DNA from: Clostridia bacterium
Lineage (GTDB): Bacteria > Bacillota > Clostridia > Oscillospirales > CAG-272
Length of the DNA stretch: 33,075 bases
Assembly: GCA_017937135.1 (NCBI GenBank)
Contig: JAGBEE010000041.1
Span: 1 to 33,075, forward strand
Direction: 5' to 3'
This document shows positions 8,620 through 16,865 of this stretch, in pieces. Every line of letters begins with the position of its first letter. The first letter of the stretch is position 1. The position numbers and the translations under genes are program-made. Under the pieces are notes generated by a model that did not search any database, was not told where the DNA came from, and saw only the letters and a program-made list of their open reading frames with translations.

Positions 8620-9309
8620 ATGCAGGAGCTTTCACGCACAAAAATGCTTTTTGGCGAGGAAAATGTCGAAAAGCTAATTAATAAAAAAGTAATAGTATTC
8701 GGTGTTGGCGGAGTAGGTGGCTACGTATGCGAATCACTTGCAAGGAGTGGCATAGGACAAATTGACATTGTAGATAACGACACAGTATCCCTGTCTAATA
8801 TCAACAGACAAATAATAGCCTTGCACTCAACCGTTGGCAAAAGCAAGGTAGAGGTAATGAGGGAAAGAATGCTTGATATCAACCCAAGCATTAAGGTTGA
8901 AACGTATAACACATTCTTTTTGCCAGAAAACAGTTGTGAATTTGATTTTTCAAAATATGATTACGTAATAGACGCTATTGATACAGTAAAGGGCAAGGTG
9001 GAGCTTGCGGTAATATGCGATAGCTTGAATATACCAATAATAGCCTCAATGGGTGCAGGAAATAAAATAGACCCACTCGGCTTTAAGGTTGCTGATATTT
9101 ATAAAACAAGCGTATGTCCACTTGCAAGAGTAATGCGCGCTGAGCTTAAAAAGCGTGGTGTAAAAAAGCTAAAAACAGTTTATTCCGAGGAAAAGCCATA
9201 CAAGCAAGCTGCTAACGAGAGGGAGCGAATCCCAGCATCGTGCTCGTTTATCCCGTCAGTTGTAGGGCTTATAATCTCAGCTGAGGTAATAAAGGATTTA
9301 ATGAAATAA
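8620..9309 (+). CDS. tcdA: tRNA threonylcarbamoyladenosine dehydratase (TcdA/CsdL, ThiF-E1 fold)
   Basis: 229-residue E1-like ATP-binding protein. TcdA converts t6A37 of ANN-decoding tRNAs to the cyclic form ct6A, using ATP to activate the carboxylate. Visible features are the Rossmann motif FGVGGVGGYV (27-36), the acidic DIVDND strand end, SLSNINRQ (57-64) with the ATP-contacting Asn/Arg, YVIDAIDTVKGK, and the C-terminal stretch SCSFIPSVVGL common to TcdA proteins. The start at ATG 8620 is fixed by GGGAGGG 6-7 bases upstream; earlier in-frame codons overlap the promoter. Length is close to the usual 240-270. The only other sensible reading is another member of the HesA/MoeB/ThiF family, but the overall pattern favours TcdA. 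It ends at a terminator shared with the opposing gene. Confidence 0.88.
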   Translation: MQELSRTKMLFGEENVEKLINKKVIVFGVGGVGGYVCESLARSGIGQIDIVDNDTVSLSNINRQIIALHSTVGKSKVEVMRERMLDINPSIKVETYNTFFLPENSCEFDFSKYDYVIDAIDTVKGKVELAVICDSLNIPIIASMGAGNKIDPLGFKVADIYKTSVCPLARVMRAELKKRGVKKLKTVYSEEKPYKQAANERERIPASCSFIPSVVGLIISAEVIKDLMK

Positions 9310-9339
9310 AAAATCAAGCTCAACCGAGCTTGATTTTTT
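9308..9339. terminator. Bidirectional terminator between convergent genes
   Basis: A perfect 14-bp stem (arms AAAAAATCAAGCTC and GAGCTTGATTTTTT) with loop AACC, A-tract and T-tract on either side. It abuts both stop codons (9309 and 9340-9342). Confidence 0.9.
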
Positions 9340-10632
9340 TTATATTCCAATATCCTTAGTGCACTGTCCTTGAATCCAGCTAATATCATAAACCTTTTCT
9401 CCATAGGTTAAAAATTCCTTAGCGACACCAGCCATATGCAAGCTGTGTAGCTCGCTTGGAGAAACAAAGCCTAAAAATTTATTAGTATCATATTTATCCC
9501 AATTATAAAAGTCTGTAACAATATATTTTAGCTTTGCACTATATACAGTTTTTCCGTTTCTTTGATAAACTGAAATATCTGTAATTTCAATAGATGAAAA
9601 ATATGAGCCAAGAGCATATTTGTAATCTCCACTCAAATTATGATAAAGGCTTTCCTTTGCTTGATACAGCTCGTAGCGCTTACCACATCTTGCAATCGAT
9701 TCACAGGCTCTTAAGGCCTTGTCAATGTCGAAATTTCTGTTATAGAGGGCAGTTTCGTCCTTCATAAACTCATCAATATTAAAATTATAACTATTACCTG
9801 ATCCACCTAAAAAATGTGATAACAGCCTTGATGCATTTTCACACGATAAAACCTTGCCACCGGTAATTATTAAATTGGCGCGCTTGATAATGTCGTCAAT
9901 TGTATCCTGTGACAATTTTTCAGTATTATAATCATTTGTCGAATTTTCTTGTTGCTTTAATCTGTCAGCGCTTGGCTCAGCTTGTACATTGCCAAAGCCG
10001 TTTATTTCCTCTGGTTCAGTTACAAAATCGTTATAGCATACAAATTTAAGCTCATCATACTTCGTTTTTATTCCGTCTGGCTGAATATAATAAGTATTAT
10101 CGTTAATAATCATATATGCGCAAAATAAAAACTCAATATTTGTGTGCTTTTCCTCAATTTGAGAAACATATGAGTCAATAACATTAAGACCTATGCCATT
10201 GTAGTTAAAAAGCGTTATACTATTATTTACTACATCACCCTTTGAATTCAGTGGTAATTTGCCCCTTAACTGCTCCTTAGTTGCGATAATTGTGCCAATG
10301 TATATTTTTGAGTCATTAAATTCCATAATAGCTTTAATTATATCACCGTGAATATAATAACTTGTTCCAATTACGCTACTGCTTATTGAATATCCAAGAG
10401 GCTCAATTAGCTGGTATAGCTCTTGCGAGTGCCTTGTGCCACATTTTTTACATTCTAAATCTACCGTGCCACCATATATAATATTTTCAGAGCTTAAATC
10501 TATTACCTTGTATTCGCATTCACAGCTTTTGTCAAGCTCAATTGCTGGCTCCGTGTCAATTGCAAGAGCATATATTGCAAGCAAAAGCATAAGCATACAA
10601 GCAAAAAATAAAGATAGCTTAAATTTTTTCAT
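9340..10632 (-). CDS. Secreted protein of unknown function with Cys-pair motif and possible toxin-like C-terminal module
   Basis: 430 residues; not recognised with certainty. Residues 1-24 are a signal peptide (MKKFKLSLFFACMLMLLLAI). Two close Cys pairs, CEC (37-39) and CKKC (61-64), could bind a metal. Residues 200-260 look like a low-complexity linker. The C-terminal 120 residues (about 300-423) form a separate module with YALGSYFSSIEI, LKYIVTDFYNWDKYD, SPSELHSLHMAG and EFLTYGEKVYDISW. From memory this order of motifs resembles C-terminal modules seen on Firmicutes polymorphic-toxin and Rhs-type proteins, but I cannot verify it and no catalytic residues are assigned. It is a single-gene unit with its own promoter. 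An SD-like AGGTTAGGT precedes ATG 10632. Confidence 0.75.
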   Translation of the reverse strand: MKKFKLSLFFACMLMLLLAIYALAIDTEPAIELDKSCECEYKVIDLSSENIIYGGTVDLECKKCGTRHSQELYQLIEPLGYSISSSVIGTSYYIHGDIIKAIMEFNDSKIYIGTIIATKEQLRGKLPLNSKGDVVNNSITLFNYNGIGLNVIDSYVSQIEEKHTNIEFLFCAYMIINDNTYYIQPDGIKTKYDELKFVCYNDFVTEPEEINGFGNVQAEPSADRLKQQENSTNDYNTEKLSQDTIDDIIKRANLIITGGKVLSCENASRLLSHFLGGSGNSYNFNIDEFMKDETALYNRNFDIDKALRACESIARCGKRYELYQAKESLYHNLSGDYKYALGSYFSSIEITDISVYQRNGKTVYSAKLKYIVTDFYNWDKYDTNKFLGFVSPSELHSLHMAGVAKEFLTYGEKVYDISWIQGQCTKDIGI

Positions 10633-10663
10633 TATATACCTAACCTTAATTATTTATAATTTA

Positions 10664-10692
10664 ATCTTACCACCTATAAAAATTTTTGTCAA
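10664..10692 (-). promoter_or_regulatory. Sigma-A promoter of the secreted-protein gene
   Basis: On the minus strand: perfect -35 TTGACA (10687-10692), 17-base spacer, -10 TAAGAT (10664-10669), about 30 bases from the start codon. Confidence 0.7.
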
Positions 10693-10700
10693 CATTTTTC

Positions 10701-10729
10701 TTGCACATGCGTATAAATTATGCTATACT
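10701..10729 (+). promoter_or_regulatory. Sigma-A promoter of the Xaa-Pro peptidase gene
   Basis: -35 TTGCAC (10701-10706), 17-base spacer, -10 TATACT (10724-10729), about 30 bases before ATG 10761. Confidence 0.7.
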
Positions 10730-10760
10730 TAAAAGGAAAAATAAGCATATGAGGTAAGAT

Positions 10761-11822
10761 ATGGAAAAAAGGATAAATGAACTAAGAAAGCATTTTGAGG
10801 GGCTTGAAATTGATGGAGCCTATATAACCTCCAAGACAAATCACAGATATTTCACAAAATTCGATAATGGCGATGGAGCTCTTTTAATAACCAAGCAGAA
10901 CGCGTATGCCTTTGAGGACTTTCGATATATAGAAATAGCAACAAAGCTTTTAAGTGATAATTATACAGTTGTACAGCCACGTGGCAAGCGTAGTGAGTGG
11001 CTTGGCGAAATTTTGAAAAAGGAAGGCATAAAAAAGCTTGGCTTTGAAGATAATTCATTAAGCGTCAGCGCGTATAAAAGGCTCGATTCCGATATTGAGT
11101 GCGAGCTTTTACCGCTTGGAAGCACTATTGAAGCTATGCGCGAGGTAAAGGACGAGTGGGAAATATCAAAAATACAAATGGCGCAGGATATTACCGATAA
11201 GGCATTTGAACACATTCTTGGTATTCTTTCAACCGACATAACCGAAAACGATGTCGCTGCCGAGCTTGAATATTTTATGCGTAAGCACGGTGCCGAGGAT
11301 AAGAGCTTTGAAACAATTTCAATAAGCGCCAAAAAGACATCACTGCCCCACGGAGTTCCAGAAAACATTAAAATTCAAAAGGGCTTTTTTACAATGGACT
11401 TTGGTGCAACCGTTGATGGTTATCATTCGGATATGACAAGAACCGTTTGTATCGGTAAGGCTGATAACGAAATGAAAAAGCTTTATAACACAGTCCTTGA
11501 AGCCCAGCTAAGAGCGCTTGAATTTTTAAAGGCAGGCGTAAGCGCAAAGGATGCCGATAATATTGCCAGGGAAATAATTAACAAGGATTATAAGGGATGC
11601 TTCGGGCACTCGTTGGGACATAGTGTAGGACTTGAAATTCACGAGCTGCCTGCGCTTTCGCCAAATATGGACAAAATTCTCGTTAATGGGAACATAGTTA
11701 CCGTTGAGCCTGGAATTTACATACCAGGAAAATACGGTGTAAGAATTGAAGATATGGTGGCAATAATGGATAATGGAGTAAAAAACTTCACAAAATCGCC
11801 TAAGCACCTAATAGAAATCTAA
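10761..11822 (+). CDS. Xaa-Pro aminopeptidase-like peptidase, family M24B
   Basis: 353-residue cytoplasmic metallopeptidase that releases N-terminal residues preceding proline. A creatinase-like N-terminal domain (about 1-125) precedes the pita-bread catalytic domain. The five metal ligands are all present: Asp213 (MDFGATVDG), Asp224 (YHSDMTRTV), His287 (FGHSLGHSVGLEIHE), Glu316 (VTVEPGIYIPG) and Glu330 (YGVRIEDMV). The length is the usual 350-360. SD GAGGTAAG lies just before ATG 10761. The gene lies directly upstream of efp, a common order in Firmicutes, but a separate promoter between them means they need not be co-transcribed. Confidence 0.93.
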   Translation: MEKRINELRKHFEGLEIDGAYITSKTNHRYFTKFDNGDGALLITKQNAYAFEDFRYIEIATKLLSDNYTVVQPRGKRSEWLGEILKKEGIKKLGFEDNSLSVSAYKRLDSDIECELLPLGSTIEAMREVKDEWEISKIQMAQDITDKAFEHILGILSTDITENDVAAELEYFMRKHGAEDKSFETISISAKKTSLPHGVPENIKIQKGFFTMDFGATVDGYHSDMTRTVCIGKADNEMKKLYNTVLEAQLRALEFLKAGVSAKDADNIAREIINKDYKGCFGHSLGHSVGLEIHELPALSPNMDKILVNGNIVTVEPGIYIPGKYGVRIEDMVAIMDNGVKNFTKSPKHLIEI

Positions 11823-11861
11823 TGTTTTTATAGAAAAAAGTAAAAATATTGTATTACCTAC

Positions 11862-11890
11862 TTGAAAAACCAAATAATTTATAGTAAAAT
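11862..11890 (+). promoter_or_regulatory. Sigma-A promoter for efp
   Basis: -35 TTGAAA (11862-11867), 17-base spacer, -10 TAAAAT (11885-11890). About 75 bases of leader precede the efp start. Confidence 0.55.
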
Positions 11891-11969
11891 ATATCCATAT
11901 AATATCAAGTCGCGATTGTGGCGGATTGCAACTTAAAATATTAAAACGCCAAGAAAAGGAAAAGAATTT

Positions 11970-12533
11970 ATGTTAACAGCAGGAGATTTCAGAAACGGCG
12001 TTACCTTTGAAATGGAAGGTAAGGTTTATCAGGTTATCGAATTTCAACACGTAAAGCCAGGAAAGGGTGCCGCTTTTGTAAGAACAAAATATAAAGATGT
12101 AGTTACAGGCGCAATTCGCGAGACATCCTTTAACCCTACTGCAAAATTTGAAAACGCAGTGGTAGAGCGTAAAAAGCTCTCATACATCTATAACGATGGC
12201 TCACTTTACTACTTTATGGATATGGAATCCTATGAGCAAATTCCGGTTGACGAGAAGAACCTTAGTGACAACTTTAAGTTCGTTAAGGAAAACGAGCTTT
12301 GCACAGTATCCTCATACAAGGGTGAGGTATTCTCAGTAGAGCCACCAACATTTGTTGAGCTTTACATCACAGAAACAGAGCCAGGCGTGCGTGGCGATAC
12401 AGCTACAAACGTAACAAAGGCTGCAACTCTTGAAACAGGAGCAGTAGTAAGAGTTCCAATCTTTATCAACGAGGGCGACCTTGTAAGAATTGATACAAGA
12501 GTTGGCGAATATCTCGAAAGAGTAAACAAATAA
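11970..12533 (+). CDS. efp: Translation elongation factor P
   Basis: 187 residues, the normal EF-P length. EF-P binds between the P and E sites and relieves ribosome stalling at polyproline. All three beta-barrel domains are present: an N-terminal KOW-like domain ([26 protein letters not shown]), a middle OB domain ([20 protein letters not shown]) and a C-terminal OB domain ending VGEYLERV. The tip lysine is Lys32 in KPGKGAAF. No gene for a known modifying enzyme (EpmA, YmfI) is in the window. SD AAAGGAAAAG precedes ATG 11970. The next gene starts 23 bases downstream without a terminator, so the two are probably co-transcribed. Confidence 0.97.
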   Translation: MLTAGDFRNGVTFEMEGKVYQVIEFQHVKPGKGAAFVRTKYKDVVTGAIRETSFNPTAKFENAVVERKKLSYIYNDGSLYYFMDMESYEQIPVDEKNLSDNFKFVKENELCTVSSYKGEVFSVEPPTFVELYITETEPGVRGDTATNVTKAATLETGAVVRVPIFINEGDLVRIDTRVGEYLERVNK

Positions 12534-12556
12534 TCATAATTTAGGAGGAATATAAA

Positions 12557-12976
12557 ATGGAAATGGATATTCTTGAAAAATGCGCTTATATCAAAGGACT
12601 TGCAGAAGGACTTAACCTTGATGTAAACACACCTGAGGGAAAGGTATTAAACGCAATTATCGACTTGCTTTCCGACATCACAGCAACTGTTGCTGATATG
12701 GATGATGAGGTTGCAACACTCGGTGACTACATTGAAGAAATCGACCATGACCTCGGCGAAGTAGAGGAATACCTCTATGATGAAGAATGTGATTGCGAAT
12801 GCGATGATGATTGTGACTGTTGCGACTGTGAGGATGACGAGTGCGACTGTTGCGATTGCGAATATATGGAGGCTATGTGTCCATCCTGTGGCGAAAAAAT
12901 CTGCTTCGATAATGAAATCGAGCCAGAGGATTTGATTTGCCCAGCATGTGGAAAGGCTTTTTCCGAGGATAAGTAA
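12557..12976 (+). CDS. CD1247-N-domain-like protein with Cys/Asp-rich centre and zinc ribbon
   Basis: 139 residues, very acidic. Residues 1-75 form a helical domain (LEKCAYIKGLAEGLNLD; EGKVLNAIIDLLSDI) matching what I know as the CD1247 N-terminal domain of Clostridia, a family of unknown function. Then comes a stretch of alternating Cys and Asp/Glu (CDCECDDDCDCCDCEDDECD) and a C-terminal zinc ribbon (CPSCG ... CPACG). The total is 17 Cys. Strong SD GGAGGAATATAAA precedes ATG 12557. It follows efp closely and ends at a terminator. The Cys/Asp tract could hold several metal ions, but this is only inferred from composition. Confidence 0.85.
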   Translation: MEMDILEKCAYIKGLAEGLNLDVNTPEGKVLNAIIDLLSDITATVADMDDEVATLGDYIEEIDHDLGEVEEYLYDEECDCECDDDCDCCDCEDDECDCCDCEYMEAMCPSCGEKICFDNEIEPEDLICPACGKAFSEDK

Positions 12977-12987
12977 TTTATAACAAG

Positions 12988-13014
12988 AAAAACACCTGAT
13001 TTTCAGGTGTTTTT
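12988..13014 (+). terminator. Intrinsic terminator of the efp operon
   Basis: 12-bp stem AAAAACACCTGA/TCAGGTGTTTTT with a 3-base loop, running into T residues, 11 bases after the stop codon. Confidence 0.88.
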
Positions 13015-13027
13015 TTGTCAAAATCTA

Positions 13028-13056
13028 TTGCAAGAATTGTTATAATATGTTAAAAT
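13028..13056 (+). promoter_or_regulatory. Candidate sigma-A promoter of the epimerase operon
   Basis: -35 TTGCAA (13028-13033), 17-base spacer, -10 TAAAAT (13051-13056), 28 bases before ATG 13085. A second TATAAT-like box at 13041 has no well-placed -35. Confidence 0.5.
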
Positions 13057-13084
13057 TGTAATAACAAAAAATGCGAGGTGCTAT

Positions 13085-13903
13085 ATGAAACTTGGTACAA
13101 TGGTAAATCTCGACCAAAACGTAGTCGAGAAAATCAAAGATGTAAAAAAGTACGGTCTTGAATCATTTCAGCTTTGCGCTTGGAACTTTGATTTTATGAC
13201 TGATGAGTATGTAGAAAAGATTCTTTCAGCAACAAAAGAAACAGGACTTGAAATAAGTGCTGTATGGTGTGGCTGGGAAGGTGCGGCAACATGGGATTTT
13301 GTAAGAGGACCCATGACTCTTGGTATCGTTCCTACATATTTTAGAGAAAAAAGAGTTGCAAATCTTAAAAAAGGCTCCGATTTTACAAGGAAGCTTGGCG
13401 TTGTAGATATGGTAACTCATATGGGCTTTATTCCAGAAAACCCCAATACTGACGAATATCGTTGCGTAGTTAACACAATAAGAGAGCTTGCAGAATATTG
13501 CAAGGCTAACGGACAATATTTGCTTTTCGAAACAGGACAAGAAACACCGATTACATTAAAAAGAACAATTTTAACAGTTGGAACAGGAAACCTTGGAATC
13601 AATCTTGACCCGGCAAATCTTCTTTTGTATGGTAAGGCAAATCCTTGTGATGCAGTAGATATTTTTGGAGATTATGTAAGGGGAGTACACGGTAAGGACG
13701 GAGAATATCCTACTGACCCGGCTTACTTGGGAGTTGAAAAGAGAATAGGTGACGGACGTGCAAACTACCCCGTGCTTATTAAAAAGCTCAAGGAGCACGG
13801 CTACAATGGCTCTATAACCATTGAACGCGAAATTGATGGCGATAAGCAAGTAGAGGATATACTTTACGCGAAAAAATTCTTGGAGGACATAATAAATGAA
13901 TAA
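13085..13903 (+). CDS. Sugar phosphate isomerase/epimerase-like TIM-barrel protein (AP_endonuc_2 family)
   Basis: 272-residue TIM barrel of the xylose-isomerase-like superfamily, which interconverts ketoses or inositol derivatives with a divalent metal. The four metal-site residues can be followed along the barrel: Glu in YLLFETGQE, Asp in GINLDPANLLLYG, His in VRGVHGKDGEYP and Glu in GSITIEREI. Substrate is not deducible. SD GAGGTG lies 6 bases before ATG. The last 8 bases overlap the next gene, a Gfo/Idh/MocA oxidoreductase; such pairs often act in sequence on one rare sugar or inositol. The direct overlap makes translational coupling likely. Confidence 0.9.
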   Translation: MKLGTMVNLDQNVVEKIKDVKKYGLESFQLCAWNFDFMTDEYVEKILSATKETGLEISAVWCGWEGAATWDFVRGPMTLGIVPTYFREKRVANLKKGSDFTRKLGVVDMVTHMGFIPENPNTDEYRCVVNTIRELAEYCKANGQYLLFETGQETPITLKRTILTVGTGNLGINLDPANLLLYGKANPCDAVDIFGDYVRGVHGKDGEYPTDPAYLGVEKRIGDGRANYPVLIKKLKEHGYNGSITIEREIDGDKQVEDILYAKKFLEDIINE

Positions 13904-14879
13904 GCTTAGAATAGGACTTGTAGGCGTTGGCGGAATGGGTGGATGCCATTTTGACAACTATATGGATGTTGACGGTGCTGAGTTAGTTGCAGTATGTGAC
14001 GTTAGAAAAGAGGTTGCTGAGAAAAAGGTTGGCAACAGAAAAATTAATATTTATACAGACCTTGGAAAAATGCTCAAAAAAGAAGAGCTTGATATGGTGG
14101 ACATTTGCACTCCAAGCTATATGCATATGGATATGGTAATTAAGCTTCTCAAAAAAGGATATCACGTTCTTTGCGAAAAGCCAATGACCTTGAATAATGG
14201 TGACTGCAAAAAAATCATAAAGACCTTGAAAAATACAGATAAAAACTTTATGGTTGCTCACGTAGTAAGATTTATGGCTCCATACAAATATTTGAAGAGC
14301 GTAATTGATTCAAATGAGCTTGGTAGTCTTATAAGACTTGATATGAAGCGTATTTCATCTATCCCAACGTGGAGCTGGGAGGACTGGATGAGAAAGGAAA
14401 AGCTCAGTGGTGGAGTAGTAACAGACCTTTCTATTCACGACCTCGACTTTGTACAAAGCATATTTGGTATGCCTAAAAAGGTTCAAGCAGTTCATTATAA
14501 GATGAAGAACAATAACGACTGCATTGTAAGTAATTTAATTTATGATAACCTTAGCGTATCCTGTGAGGGAACATGGTATAATACAGATATTCCATTCCAA
14601 GCTAAATTCTTGGCAGTATTCCAAAACGGATATGTTCAATTTGATAACGGAAAGCTCGTTAAAAATGGCAAGGAAATTACTCTTGGCTCATATAAAAGAG
14701 ATGGCGAGGATATTGGTATAAACGTTGGAAATGACAATGGTTATTTCAATGAAATACAATACTTCATCGACTGTGCAAACGAGGGCAGAAAGCCTGACTT
14801 TATAACACCAGAAAGCTCAGCAAAAAGCGTAGAGCTTGCAGACCTAATTAAGAAAAAGGCAGTAGTAGTTAACAAATAA
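13896..14879 (+). CDS. Gfo/Idh/MocA-family NAD(P)-dependent oxidoreductase
   Basis: 327 residues. N-terminal Rossmann domain with GLVGVGGMGGCHFDNY (about 7-22) for dinucleotide binding, DICTPSYMHMDM, and the family's EKP motif in HVLCEKPMTLNNG (Lys takes part in catalysis). The C-terminal alpha/beta sheet domain has GGVVTDLSIHDLDF, with the His that usually completes the active site. It probably oxidises or epimerises a sugar or inositol through a keto intermediate. ATG 13896 lies inside the end of the previous gene, with GGAGG about 12 bases upstream. A hairpin terminator follows, but the next gene starts only 54 bases on. Confidence 0.93.
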   Translation: MNKLRIGLVGVGGMGGCHFDNYMDVDGAELVAVCDVRKEVAEKKVGNRKINIYTDLGKMLKKEELDMVDICTPSYMHMDMVIKLLKKGYHVLCEKPMTLNNGDCKKIIKTLKNTDKNFMVAHVVRFMAPYKYLKSVIDSNELGSLIRLDMKRISSIPTWSWEDWMRKEKLSGGVVTDLSIHDLDFVQSIFGMPKKVQAVHYKMKNNNDCIVSNLIYDNLSVSCEGTWYNTDIPFQAKFLAVFQNGYVQFDNGKLVKNGKEITLGSYKRDGEDIGINVGNDNGYFNEIQYFIDCANEGRKPDFITPESSAKSVELADLIKKKAVVVNK

Positions 14880-14881
14880 AT

Positions 14882-14913
14882 AAAAGAACTCAAGGCACAC
14901 CTTGGGTTCTTTT
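14882..14913 (+). terminator. Intrinsic terminator/attenuator between oxidoreductase and solute-binding protein genes
   Basis: Stem AAAAGAACTCAAG / CTTGGGTTCTTTT (one T-G pair) around a 6-base loop. The following gene starts 20 bases downstream with no promoter in between, so partial read-through is likely. Confidence 0.75.
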
Positions 14914-14932
14914 GTTAAATAGGAGAAGAATA

Positions 14933-16732
14933 ATGAAAAGAGTATTATCAATAATTTTGTTTTTTGTTTTTGCTTTGAGCTCGCTTTTGTCCTGCGGACA
15001 AACAAAGGAACCAATAGAATCAAATAGCGAAGCAAGTGGTGGAGAAAGTACTGATACGGACCAAACACAAAGTTCAACACCCACACCTGATACTATCAAT
15101 TGTAATCACAATGTTGTAAAAACAGTAAATGGAAAAGAGCCTACCTGTATAGAAACAGGACTAACTGATGGAAAAAAGTGTGCTACCTGTGGGAAAATCT
15201 TGGAAAAGAGACAGATAATACCAACAATTTCACACATATATGTAAACAACTATTGCAAAATGTGTGGAATAGAATATGTCCCCACGCTTGAGGAGTTAAT
15301 AAATGGAAACGAAAAGGTAGACACAAAGCAGGTTATATTAAATGATTGGGAAGGCAAAACACTAAATGTTCTTGCAACCAACTGGTATGGGGCGAAAGGA
15401 ATGGTTAATGGTTGGTCAGAGCCAGACCTCACAGTTAATGGCTATGATAATGATGGTACATCTGTATGGGGTACAACCATCAACAACGCTATTCTAAAAA
15501 GAAAAGAATTCGTCAAGGAAACATATGGAGTTGAGCTTAAGTTTATTGTATCTTATAAAGAAGCAACAATGTCAAACCAATTATTCGAGGCAAATAAGCC
15601 TGAGGCAATAGAAAAGTATCACATCGCTATGCCTCGTATTTTTGAGGCTCAACAACTCGTTCAAAACCAAGTAGTATATGATTTATCCAATAGCAATTTT
15701 ATTGATTTTTCAAAACCATACTACAACCAAATAGCTCACGAGGCGTTTACGGTAGCAGGACACACCTTCTTTGCAGCAGGTGATTTCTCATTCCTTGACG
15801 AGCTTACATCATATGTAATTTATTACAATATGGCAATTAGTGATAATGTTGAAAATTTCCCAGACCTTTATCAAACAGTTAAGGAAGGTAAATGGACCAT
15901 TTCCGAAATGGCAAAATGGGCAGCAACCGTTATCGATGATAATGGTGCAAATGCTGGCATATGGGAGGATGACGATACATACGGCTTTGGTGCAACAAGC
16001 CTTACACACTTTTTCCAAACAAGTGGAATAACACAAATCGGAGTAAATAACTCATCCTCTAACCCTTCCGACTATCAATACAAATTATCTCTTAACGAGG
16101 ACCCAAGCTTAATAGAACAGCTTGTTAATCAGCTTAGCACGCTTCTTGATAATGAAAACAGCTGGTCAAGAACAAACTGGATGGGGAGCTCTCGCGCAAT
16201 GGAAGAATCCTTTACAAACGGAAAACTTTTGTTCTACAACGAAATAATGAAAAATATATATAAATTGCCTGCGCAGAGCGAAAGCTTCAAATTGGGCGTT
16301 CTCCCAATGCCAAAATTAAACGAAAGCGAAAGCTACTACACACCATGTGCTAATCAGTCTACAGTAATGTGCATTCCAAAATGCACACCTGACAGGAATA
16401 TGTCAGAATATTTCTTAGATGTTCTTTCCCACACAGGTCAAGACTATGTTATGAAGGCATATTATAGTGACCTCAAAACAAGGATTTACCAAGGAACAGA
16501 AGAGGGCAGAACACCTAATGACAGTATAGAAATCATTAAGAATTACATATTGAATAATATTATGTACGACCTAGGATACATCAATAATACGTTGACATTT
16601 GTTCAAAACGATACCATAGCAGACATATTAAATGCCGATGCGTTCTCAGAGTCCTATAATGAATATGTAGGTTATGCGCTTGAAACGGTTTCAAAATGGA
16701 ACAATTGGTATGATGCATATAAAGAACAATAA
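14933..16732 (+). CDS. ABC transporter extracellular solute-binding lipoprotein with Cys/His stalk
   Basis: 599 residues. Type II signal peptide with lipobox LSSLLSC (Cys21 lipidated), then a Ser/Thr-rich linker. An unusual Cys/His segment (about 52-115) follows, with CNHNVV, PTCIETG, KCATCGKIL, and NYCKMCG, two zinc-ribbon-like repeats. The remainder is a large periplasmic-binding fold (DWEGKTLNVLATNWYG; YDLSNSNFIDFSKPYYN; FFAAGDFSFLDELTSYVIYYN; KLGVLPMPKLN) typical of family-1 sugar-binding proteins. SD AGGAG with ATG 14933 fixes the start. No permease or ATPase gene is in the window, so it must pair with a transporter elsewhere. Context with the two sugar enzymes upstream suggests a carbohydrate ligand. 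Confidence 0.88.
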   Translation: MKRVLSIILFFVFALSSLLSCGQTKEPIESNSEASGGESTDTDQTQSSTPTPDTINCNHNVVKTVNGKEPTCIETGLTDGKKCATCGKILEKRQIIPTISHIYVNNYCKMCGIEYVPTLEELINGNEKVDTKQVILNDWEGKTLNVLATNWYGAKGMVNGWSEPDLTVNGYDNDGTSVWGTTINNAILKRKEFVKETYGVELKFIVSYKEATMSNQLFEANKPEAIEKYHIAMPRIFEAQQLVQNQVVYDLSNSNFIDFSKPYYNQIAHEAFTVAGHTFFAAGDFSFLDELTSYVIYYNMAISDNVENFPDLYQTVKEGKWTISEMAKWAATVIDDNGANAGIWEDDDTYGFGATSLTHFFQTSGITQIGVNNSSSNPSDYQYKLSLNEDPSLIEQLVNQLSTLLDNENSWSRTNWMGSSRAMEESFTNGKLLFYNEIMKNIYKLPAQSESFKLGVLPMPKLNESESYYTPCANQSTVMCIPKCTPDRNMSEYFLDVLSHTGQDYVMKAYYSDLKTRIYQGTEEGRTPNDSIEIIKNYILNNIMYDLGYINNTLTFVQNDTIADILNADAFSESYNEYVGYALETVSKWNNWYDAYKEQ

Positions 16733-16751
16733 AACAAAGTATAACAAAACC

Positions 16752-16778
16752 AAAGGCCCAAGAAAACTTGGGCTTTTT
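16752..16778 (+). terminator. Intrinsic terminator of the solute-binding protein gene
   Basis: Stem AAAGGCCCAAG / CTTGGGCTTTTT with AAAA loop and trailing T residues, 20 bases after the stop. Confidence 0.88.
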
Positions 16779-16793
16779 CGTTGCTTTTTATTG

Positions 16794-16822
16794 TTGACAA
16801 AAGAATAGTTATACTATATAAT
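16794..16822 (+). promoter_or_regulatory. Consensus sigma-A promoter of the GTPase operon
   Basis: Perfect TTGACA (16794-16799), 17-base spacer and perfect TATAAT (16817-16822), ending 43 bases before the GTPase start. It is the strongest promoter match in the window and suggests constitutive expression. Confidence 0.85.
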
Positions 16823-16865
16823 ATTTGTATTGTATGTTATAATATTTTGAACAAAGGAGAAGTAA

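Noticed and set aside
10961-11368. Open frame of 135 codons on the minus strand inside the M24 peptidase gene
   Set aside because: It is antisense to conserved peptidase codons, without signals for translation.
12647-13021. Open frame on the minus strand across the Cys-rich gene
   Set aside because: It runs through the terminator and mirrors the acidic repeat; composition is an artefact of the GAT/TGC-rich sense strand.
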